Positions 1-8,250 of a stretch of DNA of 64,000 nucleotides are shown here, in pieces (position 1 is the stretch's first letter; each line of letters begins with the position of its first letter). The translations under genes and the position numbers were made by a program. The notes beneath the pieces were generated by a model. That model saw nothing but the letters and a program-made list of their open reading frames with translations, did not search any database and was not told the DNA's origin. This DNA comes from Actinomycetes bacterium (GTDB taxonomy: Bacteria; Actinomycetota; Acidimicrobiia; Acidimicrobiales; Microtrichaceae): the NCBI GenBank assembly GCA_023392475.1, contig JAEVZA010000122.1, positions 1 to 64,000 of the forward strand. The letters are read 5' to 3'.

Positions 1-105
1 GACCACCGCCGTCACGCCCTCACCGCGTGGCTCCACTTCTACAATCACCGCCGCCCACACAGCGCCCTCGGCCACAAGACCCCAGCCAGCCTCATCACTG
101 ACTAA
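1..105 (+). CDS. IS481-type transposase, C-terminal 34 residues
   Basis: Partial gene: the open frame enters from the window edge and ends at TAA (103-105). The visible peptide contains LHFYNHRRPHSALGHKTPAS, the typical C-terminal signature of DDE integrase-core transposases of the IS481/IS3 type (YN..RPHSALG.. TP). The catalytic DDE residues would lie upstream of the window and cannot be seen. Assignment to IS481 rather than IS3 rests on this tail plus the ACA end and CTAG-containing target just downstream. Whether the element is intact cannot be judged. Confidence 0.75.
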   Translation, partial: DHRRHALTAWLHFYNHRRPHSALGHKTPASLITD

Positions 106-122
106 CGCTCCTGGGATCTACA
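1..122 (+). mobile_element. Right end of an IS481-family insertion sequence (truncated by window edge)
   Basis: The window opens inside an insertion sequence. The transposase 3' end stops at 105, and a short tail runs to ATCTACA at 116-122. IS481-type elements end in ACA and insert into NCTAGN. GCTAGC follows immediately at 123-128, so the right boundary is placed at 122 with 123-128 as the target. The left end and the other target copy are outside the window. The neighbouring flavoprotein gene stops at 138, only 10 bases away, so the element inserted just beyond the 3' end of that gene without breaking it. Confidence 0.6.
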
Positions 123-137
123 GCTAGCCGTCGGCCG

Positions 138-1769
138 CTACTCGGCGGCCTGCGGCTCGGCCGCCGCCCAACCGCCGGCGATCGGGTCCTCGCCCGCCAT
201 GTCGAGCGCGGCGAGCCACGAGAACACCATCGCCGAGCCGATGGGGCCGCCCGCTCCCGGGTACACGCGCCCCGTGCAGGGCGCCATCGTGTTGCCGGAC
301 GCGTACAGCCCACCGATCACGGTGCCGTCGGCCCGGAGCACGCGGGCGTGGTCGTCGGTGCGGACGCCACCCTTGGTGCCGAGGTCCGTCACGACCACGC
401 GCACCGCGTACCACGGCGGCGCGTCGAGCACGCCGAGGCACTTGTTGGGCCCGTCGGTGTGCGGCTCCACGACGTTCGCGATGACCCGGTCCCACGGCGA
501 TTCCCCGCGGTGGAAGCGCTCGTCCACACCGGAGCGGGCGAACCCGTTGTACTCCTCGACGGTGCGGACGAGCGCGTCCGCGGGCACCCCGATGAGGTCT
601 GCGAGCTCCTCCGGCGTGTCGGCCCGGACGAGGGCGCCGGCCTCGAGCCACCGGTCGACGTCGAACCAGTCGGGCACCTGCGGATCCACGGGCAGCATGT
701 CGAAGCCGTGGCGGTCCACCTGGCGCTGGTCGAAGACCCAGTGCGCGGGGATGTGGTCCACGCCGGTCGAGTTGTGGAGCCGCATCAATTCGTGCCCGGC
801 CCGGTCGTACGGCAGGCGCTCGTTCATGAAGCGCTCCCCCGCCGCGTTCACCCAGATCCCGCCCCACACCATCGTGTAGAAGACCGGCCCCCCGACCGGC
901 GTCTCCAGTCCCGGCGCGAACCACGCCTCGTCGAGCAGCGCGGTGTCGGCGCCGACGGCCACCGCGGCCTCGAGCGCGTCTCCCGTGTTCTCGGGGCAGC
1001 CCATCGTCCACTCGTCGGTCAGCGGCGGCTGATGCTCCCGGCGCATCTCGGCGTTCCGCTCGAACCCGCCCGCCGCGAGCAGCACGCCGCGCTCGGCGAG
1101 GTAGCGCACGGGCTCGCCGTCGCGCACCGCGTCGACGCCCACGACGCGATCGCCCTCGACGACCAGCGACGCGAGGGCCGTGCCGGTGTGCACCTCGGCG
1201 TTCCCGGTCGACATGAGCGCGAGCAGGGACCGGGCCGTGAGGGCCTGGCCGCCCACCATGCGCTCGGTCGGCTCGGTGCCCCACCGCTCGGTCCACAGCG
1301 GGCGGCGCACCAGGGGTTCGAGCTCGCCGAGCTCGGCCCGGTCGACGTCGCGCGGGAAGATCGTGCGTCCCCGCTTGAGGAAGCCGGGTCGGCCCTCGAA
1401 GTAGTCGGGGATGCCCCGCCAGGTGAACTCGCCGAACGCCGGGTCCCGCTCCAGCTCCTCGATCATCGGCGGCCCCGCGAGGAGGAACGCCTCGCGGAGC
1501 TCCACCGGCGCGTCGTCGCCGACGATGGCGTCCAGGTACGGGCGGGCGGCCGCCGGCGAGTCCTCGATGCCGGCCCGCAGGATCGCCGGGTTGCCGGGCA
1601 GCCAGATGCCGGCCCCCGAGTACGACGTGGTGCCGCCGACGTGCTCGGCCTTCTCGATCACGATCGTGCGGAGGCCACGGCTCGCGGCCGCGAAGGCACC
1701 GATCAGCCCGCCGCCCGAGCCGACGACCAGGACGTCGCAGCGCTCCTCCGCCACCCGCTCGGCCGTCAC
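138..1769 (-). CDS. FAD-binding dehydrogenase, 3-ketosteroid delta1-dehydrogenase / fumarate-reductase-flavoprotein type
   Basis: A 543-residue flavoprotein. The N-terminus (about 11-60) has the Rossmann FAD motif GSGGGLIGA, then EKAEHVGGTTSYSGAGIW, typical of KstD-like enzymes. The C-terminus has GLYASGNT..., RVYPGAGG and GSAMVFSW, which close the FAD site and keep the Tyr of the YPGxG segment that is catalytic in KstD. Family members remove hydrogens next to a ketone or reduce enones in steroid and terpenoid breakdown; the substrate here is unknown. The GTG at 1769 is chosen because it overlaps the upstream cupin stop by 4 nt and the FAD motif follows directly. A longer open frame upstream reads through the cupin gene and is rejected. 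A second family member lies at 22464-24173. Confidence 0.85.
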   Translation of the reverse strand: MTAERVAEERCDVLVVGSGGGLIGAFAAASRGLRTIVIEKAEHVGGTTSYSGAGIWLPGNPAILRAGIEDSPAAARPYLDAIVGDDAPVELREAFLLAGPPMIEELERDPAFGEFTWRGIPDYFEGRPGFLKRGRTIFPRDVDRAELGELEPLVRRPLWTERWGTEPTERMVGGQALTARSLLALMSTGNAEVHTGTALASLVVEGDRVVGVDAVRDGEPVRYLAERGVLLAAGGFERNAEMRREHQPPLTDEWTMGCPENTGDALEAAVAVGADTALLDEAWFAPGLETPVGGPVFYTMVWGGIWVNAAGERFMNERLPYDRAGHELMRLHNSTGVDHIPAHWVFDQRQVDRHGFDMLPVDPQVPDWFDVDRWLEAGALVRADTPEELADLIGVPADALVRTVEEYNGFARSGVDERFHRGESPWDRVIANVVEPHTDGPNKCLGVLDAPPWYAVRVVVTDLGTKGGVRTDDHARVLRADGTVIGGLYASGNTMAPCTGRVYPGAGGPIGSAMVFSWLAALDMAGEDPIAGGWAAAEPQAAE

Positions 1770-2263
1770 GTCCGGGCCCGCCCGGCCCGCGCCGGGACCC
1801 ACGCCTCGTCCGGGTACCAGCACGTCGCCACGCCCTCCGCCGGCTGGGGCAGGGAAGCGAGCAGCGTGGCGCCCCCGAGCCCGGCGACGAGCGCGTGCGG
1901 CGTGTCCTCGTCGATCACGCAGAAGCGCCCCGTGCCGACCTCGGCGGACGCCACCGCGCCGTCCTCGTCCTCGTGCTCCACCGTGACGGCACCCCCGAAC
2001 ACGAGCAGCAGCAACGACCGGTCGTGGCGGTGGCGGGGCACGCGGGCGCCCGGCGCGAGGCGGACGCCGGTCATGCCGAACGTGGGATCGATCCGGGTGG
2101 CTCGGCGGACCGCCCCGTCGAACGTGGCCGCCACGTCGACCGGCGCCTCGGCGAGCGTGCCGCCCTCGCTCCAGGTCGCGCCGTCCCGCTGCGCGTCGAG
2201 GACGAACGGCTCCCACCCGTCGTCCGCGAGCAGGTCGAGGAACTCGATCGGCACGACCGGCAT
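1766..2263 (-). CDS. Cupin-fold protein A (paralogue of the divergent cupin B)
   Basis: A 165-residue single-domain cupin translated with the flavoprotein that follows it (4-nt overlap). Cupin motif 1 is PRHRHDRSLLLLVFGG: the two metal-ligand His remain, but the usual Glu four positions later is Leu. Motif 2 (DEDTPHAL) keeps its His. The segment EAPVDVAATFDGA is nearly the same as EAPVDFAATFDGA in the divergent neighbour, so the two arose by duplication. The ATG at 2263 is preferred over the more distant 2296 start because conserved sequence (MPVVPIEFLDLL) begins there. The reaction is unknown. Such small cupins are often metal-dependent isomerases or dioxygenases, or ligand binders. Confidence 0.75.
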   Translation of the reverse strand: MPVVPIEFLDLLADDGWEPFVLDAQRDGATWSEGGTLAEAPVDVAATFDGAVRRATRIDPTFGMTGVRLAPGARVPRHRHDRSLLLLVFGGAVTVEHEDEDGAVASAEVGTGRFCVIDEDTPHALVAGLGGATLLASLPQPAEGVATCWYPDEAWVPARAGRART

Positions 2264-2346
2264 GCTGCCGACGGCGCGGCCGGGTGTCGAGCGCACGTCC
2301 TGATGGGCGGGATGCAGCCGCGGGCGCCGCCGGGCGTTCGGGCAGG

Positions 2347-2829
2347 ATGGAGGTGATGGGTGTCGTCGTCGCCGACCTCCTGGACGGGCAGGACTGGGTC
2401 CCGCTCGCGCTGGACCAGCAGGGCAACCCGACCTACTTCTGGTTCGACGGTCGACCGCTGTCCGAGGCGCCGGTCGACTTCGCCGCCACCTTCGACGGCG
2501 CGATGTGGATGTGCGCGAAGCCGATCCGGATCCGGCGGTTCAACCGCAACCCGCTGCGCGTGCGGCCGGGCTTCGTGGTCCCGCGCCACCACCACAGCCT
2601 CGACGAGATGGTGATCGTCCTCGAGGGCGAGTACTCGATCTCGCACGGCGACGAGGACCCGCAGACGGTGCGCATCGGCCCCGGCGAGTACTTCCTGAGC
2701 CGGGCGGGCACGCCGTACACGATGACCGCGGGGTCGGAGGGCGTCACGTACATCGAGACGTGGCCCGCGCCGCTCCCCCAGCTCCTCACCTACTGGTACG
2801 ACGAGGGCTGGGTCCACCGGGACGTGTGA
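2347..2829 (+). CDS. Cupin-fold protein B, divergent from cupin A
   Basis: A 160-residue cupin. Motif 1 PRHHHSLDEMVIVLEG keeps the two His and the Glu. Motif 2 (RAGTPYTMT) has Tyr where the fourth ligand His is expected, the mirror image of cupin A, which has lost the Glu but kept this His. Both proteins share the LxEAPVDxAATFDGA block and a tyrosine/tryptophan-rich end (YWYDEGW versus WYPDEAW). The ATG at 2347 is used; an ATG nine bases later is also possible. The gene is divergent from cupin A across about 83 bp, so the two probably share a control region. It converges on the VOC gene, with 17 bp between the stops. No substrate can be assigned. Confidence 0.75.
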   Translation: MEVMGVVVADLLDGQDWVPLALDQQGNPTYFWFDGRPLSEAPVDFAATFDGAMWMCAKPIRIRRFNRNPLRVRPGFVVPRHHHSLDEMVIVLEGEYSISHGDEDPQTVRIGPGEYFLSRAGTPYTMTAGSEGVTYIETWPAPLPQLLTYWYDEGWVHRDV

Positions 2830-2846
2830 CCACGCCGGTCCCGGCC

Positions 2847-3773
2847 TCACGGCCGCGGGTCACCCGGGGCCCGCGACGTCGTGAACCGCCACGGCACCCC
2901 GAGCGCGGTGGCCGGGTCGACCACGACGTCGGCGTCGGAGCGGGCCCTGATGCCGACGCCGACCGAGCGCAGGTGGCGCTCCGCGCGGTCCAGGTCGAGC
3001 ACCTGCCACGCGAGGGCGTGGTAGGTGTCGTCCGGCGACCGAGCCGCGTCGGCGGCCGCCTCGGTGCCGTCGTCGGGCGTCGCGCACTGCAGCACGGCGT
3101 CGCCCAGGTGCACCCACGTGGCCGTCGCCCCGAGCACCTCGTCGCGACCCTCGTCCACGACCGTGCCGCCGAGCACGTCGACCAGCAGGCGCAACGCGCG
3201 GTCGGGCCGGCGCGTGAGCACCGTGTGGTGCGCGCAGCGGACGATCCCCAACGGGTCGTCGTCGCTCGGCGCGGGCAGCTCCCAGCCGGGGTCCAACCGC
3301 GGGTCGAGCGGGAACGGGAACCGCGGCACCAGCTCGTAGCGCAGCCCCGCGTCGCCGGGCACGGTGAAGCACAGCGGCATCGGCGAGCCCGCGGCGGTCG
3401 GCGGCTCGTCGCCCGTGGCCGTGCGGTCCAGCTGGTCGACCACGGTGAACCCGTGCTCCCGCAGCGACCGGTACGTCGAGCCGATGTCCTCCACGTACCA
3501 GCCGAGCCCCTCGAGGTGGGGCTCGGTGACGTCGGGGTAGCGCTGCACGCCGTCGACCACGTACCGGCGCGGGTCGATGGAGTCGAACAGCACGTCCGCG
3601 ACCACCGTGAACGTGGAGTGGTCGGGCACGGTCCCGGGAGCGGGCGGGGTGCCGTCGGGCCGCGGCCGGGCGAGCGCCGCGAGCGGCGTGCTCGGGCGAC
3701 CGAACACCCGGGAGAAGAACTCCTCGGCGGCACCGAGGTCGGGGACGCGGTGGCTCGGGTGGTAGAGCAGCAC
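2847..3773 (-). CDS. Two-module VOC (glyoxalase/bleomycin-resistance/extradiol dioxygenase fold) protein
   Basis: About 308 residues, the length of a two-module VOC protein. The first module starts at YHPSHRVPDLGAAEEFFSRVFG (shown here for orientation only), a typical VOC opening, and has GLGWYVEDIGSTYRSLREHG in its second half. The second module begins near VRCAHHTVLTRRPDRALRLL and ends with a paired strand/helix, HALAWQVLDLDRAERHL. VOC enzymes act on enediol or catecholic substrates through a metal. The His at each module start could serve as ligands, but the complete set was not identified. The GTG at 3773 lies 15 nt downstream of the stop of the CoA ligase (stop at 3788), so the two are probably co-transcribed. 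In-frame codons further upstream could extend the N-terminus slightly. Confidence 0.65.
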   Translation of the reverse strand: MLLYHPSHRVPDLGAAEEFFSRVFGRPSTPLAALARPRPDGTPPAPGTVPDHSTFTVVADVLFDSIDPRRYVVDGVQRYPDVTEPHLEGLGWYVEDIGSTYRSLREHGFTVVDQLDRTATGDEPPTAAGSPMPLCFTVPGDAGLRYELVPRFPFPLDPRLDPGWELPAPSDDDPLGIVRCAHHTVLTRRPDRALRLLVDVLGGTVVDEGRDEVLGATATWVHLGDAVLQCATPDDGTEAAADAARSPDDTYHALAWQVLDLDRAERHLRSVGVGIRARSDADVVVDPATALGVPWRFTTSRAPGDPRP

Positions 3774-3787
3774 CGGCGGGTGGTCGC

Positions 3788-5299
3788 TCAGGTCGACTCC
3801 CGGAGCTCGCGCTTGAGGACCTTGCCCGACGGGTTCCGCGGCAGCTCGTCGAGGAAGGTGACGTCGGCCGGCACCTTGAAGCGCGCCAGCTGCCCGCGGC
3901 AGTGCGCCACGAGCTCGTCGGCGCTCGGGGTCGCACCGGGGCGCGGCACGACGAACGCCACGGGCACCTCGCCCCACCGCTCGTGCGGGCGGCCGACGAC
4001 GGCGACCTCGAGGACGTCGGGGTGCTCGTCGAGGACGCGCTCGACCTCCGAGCCCGCGATGTTCTCGCCGCCGGAGATGATCATGTCCTTGAGGCGATCG
4101 ACGATGAACAGGTACCCGTCGTCGTCGACGACCCCGACGTCACCGGTGTGGAACCAGCCGCCCTCGAAGGCCCGAGCGGTGGCCTCCGGGTCGCGCCAGT
4201 AGCCGGCGAACACCTTCGGGCCGCGGAGCACGACCTCGCCGCGCTCGCCCGGGCCCACCGGTCGGCCGTCGTCCCCCCACACCTCGAGGTCCAGGTACAC
4301 GCACGGCCGGCCGACGCTGCCGAGCTTGGTCCGCGTGCTCGCCCGATCGAGGAACGTGTCGCCCGAGACGGTCTCCGTCAGGCCGTACGCGTCGGCGAGC
4401 CAGGCCGATGGGAACGTGCGCTCGAGGCGGTCGACGAACGGGATCGGGAGCTGCGCACCGCCCGCGATGATCAGCCGCACCGACGAGAGGTCACGCTCGT
4501 CGACGCCGGGCTCGTCGAGCACGGCCCGCAGCATCGCCGGCGCCATCCAGACGCACGTGACCCGGGACCGCTCGATCTCGTCGACCACCGCGGCGGCGTC
4601 GAAGGTCCGGTGCACGACGGTCGTCGCGCCGACCGACACGAGCGAGGTCGTGACGAGGTCGAGCGCGCCGACGTGGTACAGCGGCCCGCACGCGAGGCCG
4701 ACGTCGTCGGCCGTGAAGCCGAGCTCGGTCACGTGGGCCGCGTTCTTCCACGCGAGGTTGGCGTGCGTGATCATCACGCCTTTGGGCCGACCGGTCGTGC
4801 CCGACGTGTACATCAACCGGTGCACGGCGTCGCCGCCGACGGGGACCCGCTCGGCCGGCTCGGAGGCCACCAGGTCGTCGAACCGCGCCCAGCCCGGGCG
4901 CGCGTCGTGGCCGTCGGCGGGCACCGCGACCCTCGCCAGGTCCAGGCCGTCCGCCGCCGTCGCACCGAGGTCGAGGAGTTCCGCGTCGCACACGAGCGCA
5001 CGGGCCTGCGAGTGCTCCAGCAGGTAGCGGACCTCGGGCGCGGCGAGCCGCCAGTTGATGGGCATCGCCGCGGCGCCGAGCGAGTTGGCGGCGAAGATCG
5101 TGGCGAGCAGCTCGACGCTGTTGTACGAGAGCAGGCCGACCACGTCGCCGGGGCCCACGCCGCAGCCGGCGAGCCCGCCGGCGAACCGCAGGCTCCGATC
5201 CAGCAGCGCCGCGTATGGGACGTCCTCGCCGCCGCACACCACCACCGGCCGGTCGGGCGTCCGGGCGGCGTGGTGCTCGAGCACCGAGACCCAGCTCAT
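3788..5299 (-). CDS. AMP-forming acyl-CoA synthetase (FadD-like)
   Basis: A 503-residue ANL-superfamily ligase that would activate a carboxylate as acyl-AMP and then acyl-CoA. The motifs are in order: MYTSGTTGRPKGV phosphate-binding loop (about residue 160), YGLTETVSGD, GWFHTGDVGVVDDDGYLF, DRLKDMIISGGENI hinge and the C-terminal NPSGKVLKRELR with the catalytic Lys. The length is normal. The ATG at 5299 begins MSWVSVLEHHA, the natural N-terminus; the frame stays open further upstream but without family sequence. The gene is divergent from the TetR gene at 5423 and is followed by the VOC gene, suggesting that an acid is activated in this locus. A second ligase lies at 27604-29286. Confidence 0.88.
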   Translation of the reverse strand: MSWVSVLEHHAARTPDRPVVVCGGEDVPYAALLDRSLRFAGGLAGCGVGPGDVVGLLSYNSVELLATIFAANSLGAAAMPINWRLAAPEVRYLLEHSQARALVCDAELLDLGATAADGLDLARVAVPADGHDARPGWARFDDLVASEPAERVPVGGDAVHRLMYTSGTTGRPKGVMITHANLAWKNAAHVTELGFTADDVGLACGPLYHVGALDLVTTSLVSVGATTVVHRTFDAAAVVDEIERSRVTCVWMAPAMLRAVLDEPGVDERDLSSVRLIIAGGAQLPIPFVDRLERTFPSAWLADAYGLTETVSGDTFLDRASTRTKLGSVGRPCVYLDLEVWGDDGRPVGPGERGEVVLRGPKVFAGYWRDPEATARAFEGGWFHTGDVGVVDDDGYLFIVDRLKDMIISGGENIAGSEVERVLDEHPDVLEVAVVGRPHERWGEVPVAFVVPRPGATPSADELVAHCRGQLARFKVPADVTFLDELPRNPSGKVLKRELREST

Positions 5300-5422
5300 G
5301 TCGGCGGAGGACGGGCCGGCGGCGGGTCCCACGGGTTCGGGTGACAGGTCGGGCTCCCCTCGTGCACGCCACGCCGGCGCGGAATTCGTTCGACTGGTCG
5401 TTACAGAGACTAGGGTCGCCGG

Positions 5423-6082
5423 GTGGCCGCCGGCGACCCCCTCCGACAGGACGACGCGCCCGGGGCCACCACGGCGCCCGCGGCGAGCGGGGCCGGCGGC
5501 GAGCGCAGCGCGAAGTGGCAGCGCCGCCGGCAGCTGATCGTCGACACGTCGGCCGCGGTGTTCGCCGAGCGCGGCTTCCACGGCACGAGCACGACCGAGC
5601 TGTGCGAGGCGAACCAGCTGGGCAAGGGGGCGCTCTACTACTACATCGGCTCCAAGGAGGAGCTGCTCGCCGCCATCCACGACCGCGTCATGGACGAGGT
5701 GATGGCCGGCGCCGCCCGGGTCGCCGAGGCCGGCGGCACCCCGCCCGAGCAGCTCGCCCGGATGGGCGAGGCGCTGCTCGACGTCATCGCCCGCTACCCC
5801 GACCACGTGTGGGTGTTCCTCCACGAGTTCCCCGCGCTGACCGGCGAGAACGCCGCGCAGTTCCGCGCCCGGCGCCACGAGTACGAGCACGCGGTCGAGT
5901 CGGTGATCGCCGCCGGCGTCGAGTCGGGCGACTTCCGACCGGTCGACCCCCGGCTCACGTCACGCGCCTGGCTCGGGATGTACAACTACACCTACCTGTG
6001 GCTGAAGCCCGGCGGGTCCCTGTCGGCGAGCGAGGTCGCGGCGCAGTTCGCGGACGTGTTCGTCAAGGGGATCGAGGGGTGA
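5423..6082 (+). CDS. TetR-family transcriptional regulator
   Basis: A 219-residue regulator. The N-terminal helix-turn-helix lies around residues 30-75 (VFAERGFHGTSTTELCEANQ, then LGKGALYYYIGSKEELL), with the GALYYY recognition helix usual for TetR proteins. The C-terminal ligand domain has no recognisable specificity. The GTG at 5423 is the start. The gene overlaps the downstream E1 dehydrogenase by 4 nt (GTGA at 6079-6082) and is divergent from the CoA ligase, so it probably controls both directions. In the 123-bp divergent spacer, CGACTGGTCG near 5391-5400 is a weak operator candidate next to TTACAGAG; neither is convincing alone. Confidence 0.85.
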   Translation: MAAGDPLRQDDAPGATTAPAASGAGGERSAKWQRRRQLIVDTSAAVFAERGFHGTSTTELCEANQLGKGALYYYIGSKEELLAAIHDRVMDEVMAGAARVAEAGGTPPEQLARMGEALLDVIARYPDHVWVFLHEFPALTGENAAQFRARRHEYEHAVESVIAAGVESGDFRPVDPRLTSRAWLGMYNYTYLWLKPGGSLSASEVAAQFADVFVKGIEG

Positions 6083-8058
6083 CCGGCGCGGCGGCCGACC
6101 CGGTCGCCGACGCGCTCGAGATGCAGCGGCGGATGCTCCTCGTCCGCGGCTTCGAGGAGCGGGTCGCCGCGCTCTACCGCGACGGCGAGGTCCCCGGCTT
6201 CGTCCACCTCTCCACCGGGCAGGAGGCGTCGGCCGTCGGCGCGTGCTGGCCGCTGCGGCAGGACGACGTCATCACCTCGACCCACCGCGGACACGGCCAC
6301 TGCCTCGCCAAGGGCCTGCCGCCCGCCGGCATGTTCGCCGAGCTCATGGCGCGGCGCACCGGGACGAACCGCGGGCGCGGCGGGTCGATGCACATCGCGG
6401 ATCCCGAGCTCGGCGTGTTCGGAGCGAACGGCATCGTCGGTGCCGGCCTGCCGATCGCGGTCGGCGCCGCGGCCGCCGCCCGGCTGCGGGGCGACGGCGG
6501 CGTGGCGGTCGCGTTCTTCGGCGACGGCGCCGTGGCCCACGGGGCGTTCCACGAGGCGGTCAACCTCGCCGCCGTGTGGGACCTGCCGGTCGTCTTCTGG
6601 TGCGAGAACAACGGGTACGCGGAGTTCTCGGCCGCCGACGCGCAGCACGCCGTGCCGCTCGAGCGCCGCGCCGCGGGCTACGGGCTCGGCTACGTCGCGG
6701 TCGACGGCAACGACGTCGAGGCCTGCGTCCGGGCGATGGAGGGAGCGGCGGCGGCCGTGCGCGGCGGCGCCCCACCCGTCCTCGTGGAGGCCACCACCTA
6801 CCGGTGGCACGGCCACTACGAGGGCGACCCCGAGCGGTACCGCTCGGCCGAGGAGCTCGCCGAGTGGAAGCGGCGCGACCCGATCGCGCTGCACGCCGCC
6901 CGCCTGGTCGCCGCCGGCGTGGGCGAGGCCCGCCTCGAGGCGCTGGCGGCGGACGTCGACCGCGAGCTGGACGAGGCGCTGCTCGCGGCGCGGTCCGCGC
7001 CGCCGCCCGACGTCGCCACGCTCGGCGACTACGTCCTGCGCCCCCGTCCCGAGGTGCCGGAGCCGAGGGCGCCGGATCCCGACGACGCACCGTTCCGGAT
7101 GATGGACGCCGTCCACGACGCGCTCGAGGTGGAGCTCGAGACCGACGACCGGGTGTTCGTCGCCGGCATCGACGTGGGCGACGGCGGCAACGTGTTCGGC
7201 CTGACGCGCGGCCTCCGCGACCGCTTCGGCGACCGAGTGCGGGACACGCCGATCTCGGAGACGGCGATCGTCGGGCTCGGCGTCGGCGCGGCGATGGCCG
7301 GCATGCGGCCGGTCGTCGAGATCATGTACCTCGACTTCGTCGGCGTGTGCCTCGACCAGCTGCTCAACCAGGCCGCCAAGCTGCCGTTCATGACGGGCGG
7401 CGCGGCGCGCATGGGGCTGACGGTGCGCACGCAGTTCGGCGCCGGCCGCTCGTCGGGCAGCCAGCACTCGCAGAGCCTGGAGGCGCTGCTCGCCCACGTG
7501 CCCGGTCTCACCGTCGTGATGCCGAGCACGCCCGCCGATGCGTACGGCCTGCTGCGCGCGTCGATCCAGGACCCCAACCCCGTCGTCTTCATCGAGAACC
7601 GGCTCACGTACGGCATGAAGGGTCCGCGCCCGCCGCGGGACCACCTGCTGCCGATCGGGCGGGCCGCGGTCGTGCGGCCCGGCGAGCAGATCACCCTCGT
7701 GTCGGTGTCGCGGATGGTCCACGAGGCGCTCGCCGCCGCCGAGGCCGTCGCCGCCGAGGGCATCTCGGTGGAGGTGATCGACCTCCGCACGGTGGCGCCG
7801 CTCGACGTGCAGACCGTGCTCGAGTCGGTGCAGCGGACCAGCCGCCTGCTGATCGCCCACGAGGCCGTCGTCCCGTTCGGGATCGGCGCCGAGATCGCGG
7901 CCACCGTGGCGCGGGACGCGTTCTGGTCGCTCGACGCCCCGATCGAGCGCATCGGCGCCGCGCCGACCCCGGCCCCCTACGCGCCCGACCTCGAGCGGGC
8001 GTGGCTGCCCGACCGGGAGCGCATCGCCGAGGCGCTCCGCCGGCTGGCCGCCGTCTGA
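6079..8058 (+). CDS. Fused alpha-beta thiamine-diphosphate-dependent 2-oxoacid/acetoin dehydrogenase E1
   Basis: One 659-residue chain holds both halves of an E1 component. Residues about 10-320 are the alpha-type domain with HRGHGHCLAKG, NRGRGGSMH and the TPP motif GDGAVAHG...ENNGYAEFS. Residues about 340-659 are the beta-type pyrimidine-binding and C-terminal domains (TPISETAIVGLGVGAAMAG, YLDFVGVCLDQLLNQAAK, RTVAPLDVQTVLESV). E1 enzymes decarboxylate or cleave 2-oxo acids or acetoin and pass the acyl group to the lipoyl domain of E2. No E2 or E3 gene is in the window, so partners must be encoded elsewhere, or the enzyme donates to another acceptor. The GTG start overlaps the TetR stop, and the family sequence begins soon after. 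Confidence 0.85.
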   Translation: MTGAAADPVADALEMQRRMLLVRGFEERVAALYRDGEVPGFVHLSTGQEASAVGACWPLRQDDVITSTHRGHGHCLAKGLPPAGMFAELMARRTGTNRGRGGSMHIADPELGVFGANGIVGAGLPIAVGAAAAARLRGDGGVAVAFFGDGAVAHGAFHEAVNLAAVWDLPVVFWCENNGYAEFSAADAQHAVPLERRAAGYGLGYVAVDGNDVEACVRAMEGAAAAVRGGAPPVLVEATTYRWHGHYEGDPERYRSAEELAEWKRRDPIALHAARLVAAGVGEARLEALAADVDRELDEALLAARSAPPPDVATLGDYVLRPRPEVPEPRAPDPDDAPFRMMDAVHDALEVELETDDRVFVAGIDVGDGGNVFGLTRGLRDRFGDRVRDTPISETAIVGLGVGAAMAGMRPVVEIMYLDFVGVCLDQLLNQAAKLPFMTGGAARMGLTVRTQFGAGRSSGSQHSQSLEALLAHVPGLTVVMPSTPADAYGLLRASIQDPNPVVFIENRLTYGMKGPRPPRDHLLPIGRAAVVRPGEQITLVSVSRMVHEALAAAEAVAAEGISVEVIDLRTVAPLDVQTVLESVQRTSRLLIAHEAVVPFGIGAEIAATVARDAFWSLDAPIERIGAAPTPAPYAPDLERAWLPDRERIAEALRRLAAV

Positions 8059-8105
8059 TCGGGGCGGTCGTGCCGGCCCACGCCCGCCTGCCGTTTCGAA
8101 ATACT

Positions 8106-8124
8106 GACCGGTCGGTCTAATCTC
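8106..8124 (+). promoter_or_regulatory. Operator A: GACCGGTCGGTCTAATCTC
   Basis: GACCG-GT-CGGTC, an inverted repeat with 5-bp arms, is followed at once by TAATCT, a plausible -10 element. The 19-nt string differs at one position from operator B at 11934-11952. It lies 48 bp after the E1 stop and 126 bp before the monooxygenase start. The size and symmetry suit a TetR-type repressor. The most likely candidate is a local TetR protein, but that is inference. Confidence 0.6.
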
Positions 8125-8158
8125 CGACACCAACGCACGCACCCCACCCTCCCGACCC

Positions 8159-8211
8159 CCGTTCTGTCCGCGCTTCCCGTCGTCTGACGACGGAAACCGC
8201 CGCCGAAGCGG
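8159..8211 (+). repeat. Stem-loop (a) of the CGTTCTG family
   Basis: Starts CCGTTCTGTCCGCGCTTC (8159-8176). The core stem TTCCCGTCG / CGACGGAA (8174-8195, one bulged C) encloses TCTGA, with an outer CCGCGCTT / AAGCGG pairing ending at 8211. The left half closely matches the complemented right half of copy (d) at 30449-30497. This copy lacks the matching CAGAACG on the right. It lies between the E1 gene and the monooxygenase, downstream of operator A, so it could be a terminator for E1 or a leader structure for the monooxygenase. Confidence 0.55.
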
Positions 8212-8250
8212 AGGATCCTTCGATCGAGGGTGGCGAACGAGAGGGGGACC

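Noticed and set aside
348..2303. Long plus-strand open frame over the flavoprotein and cupin A.
   Set aside because: Antisense shadow with low-complexity composition; the minus-strand frames have full family motifs.
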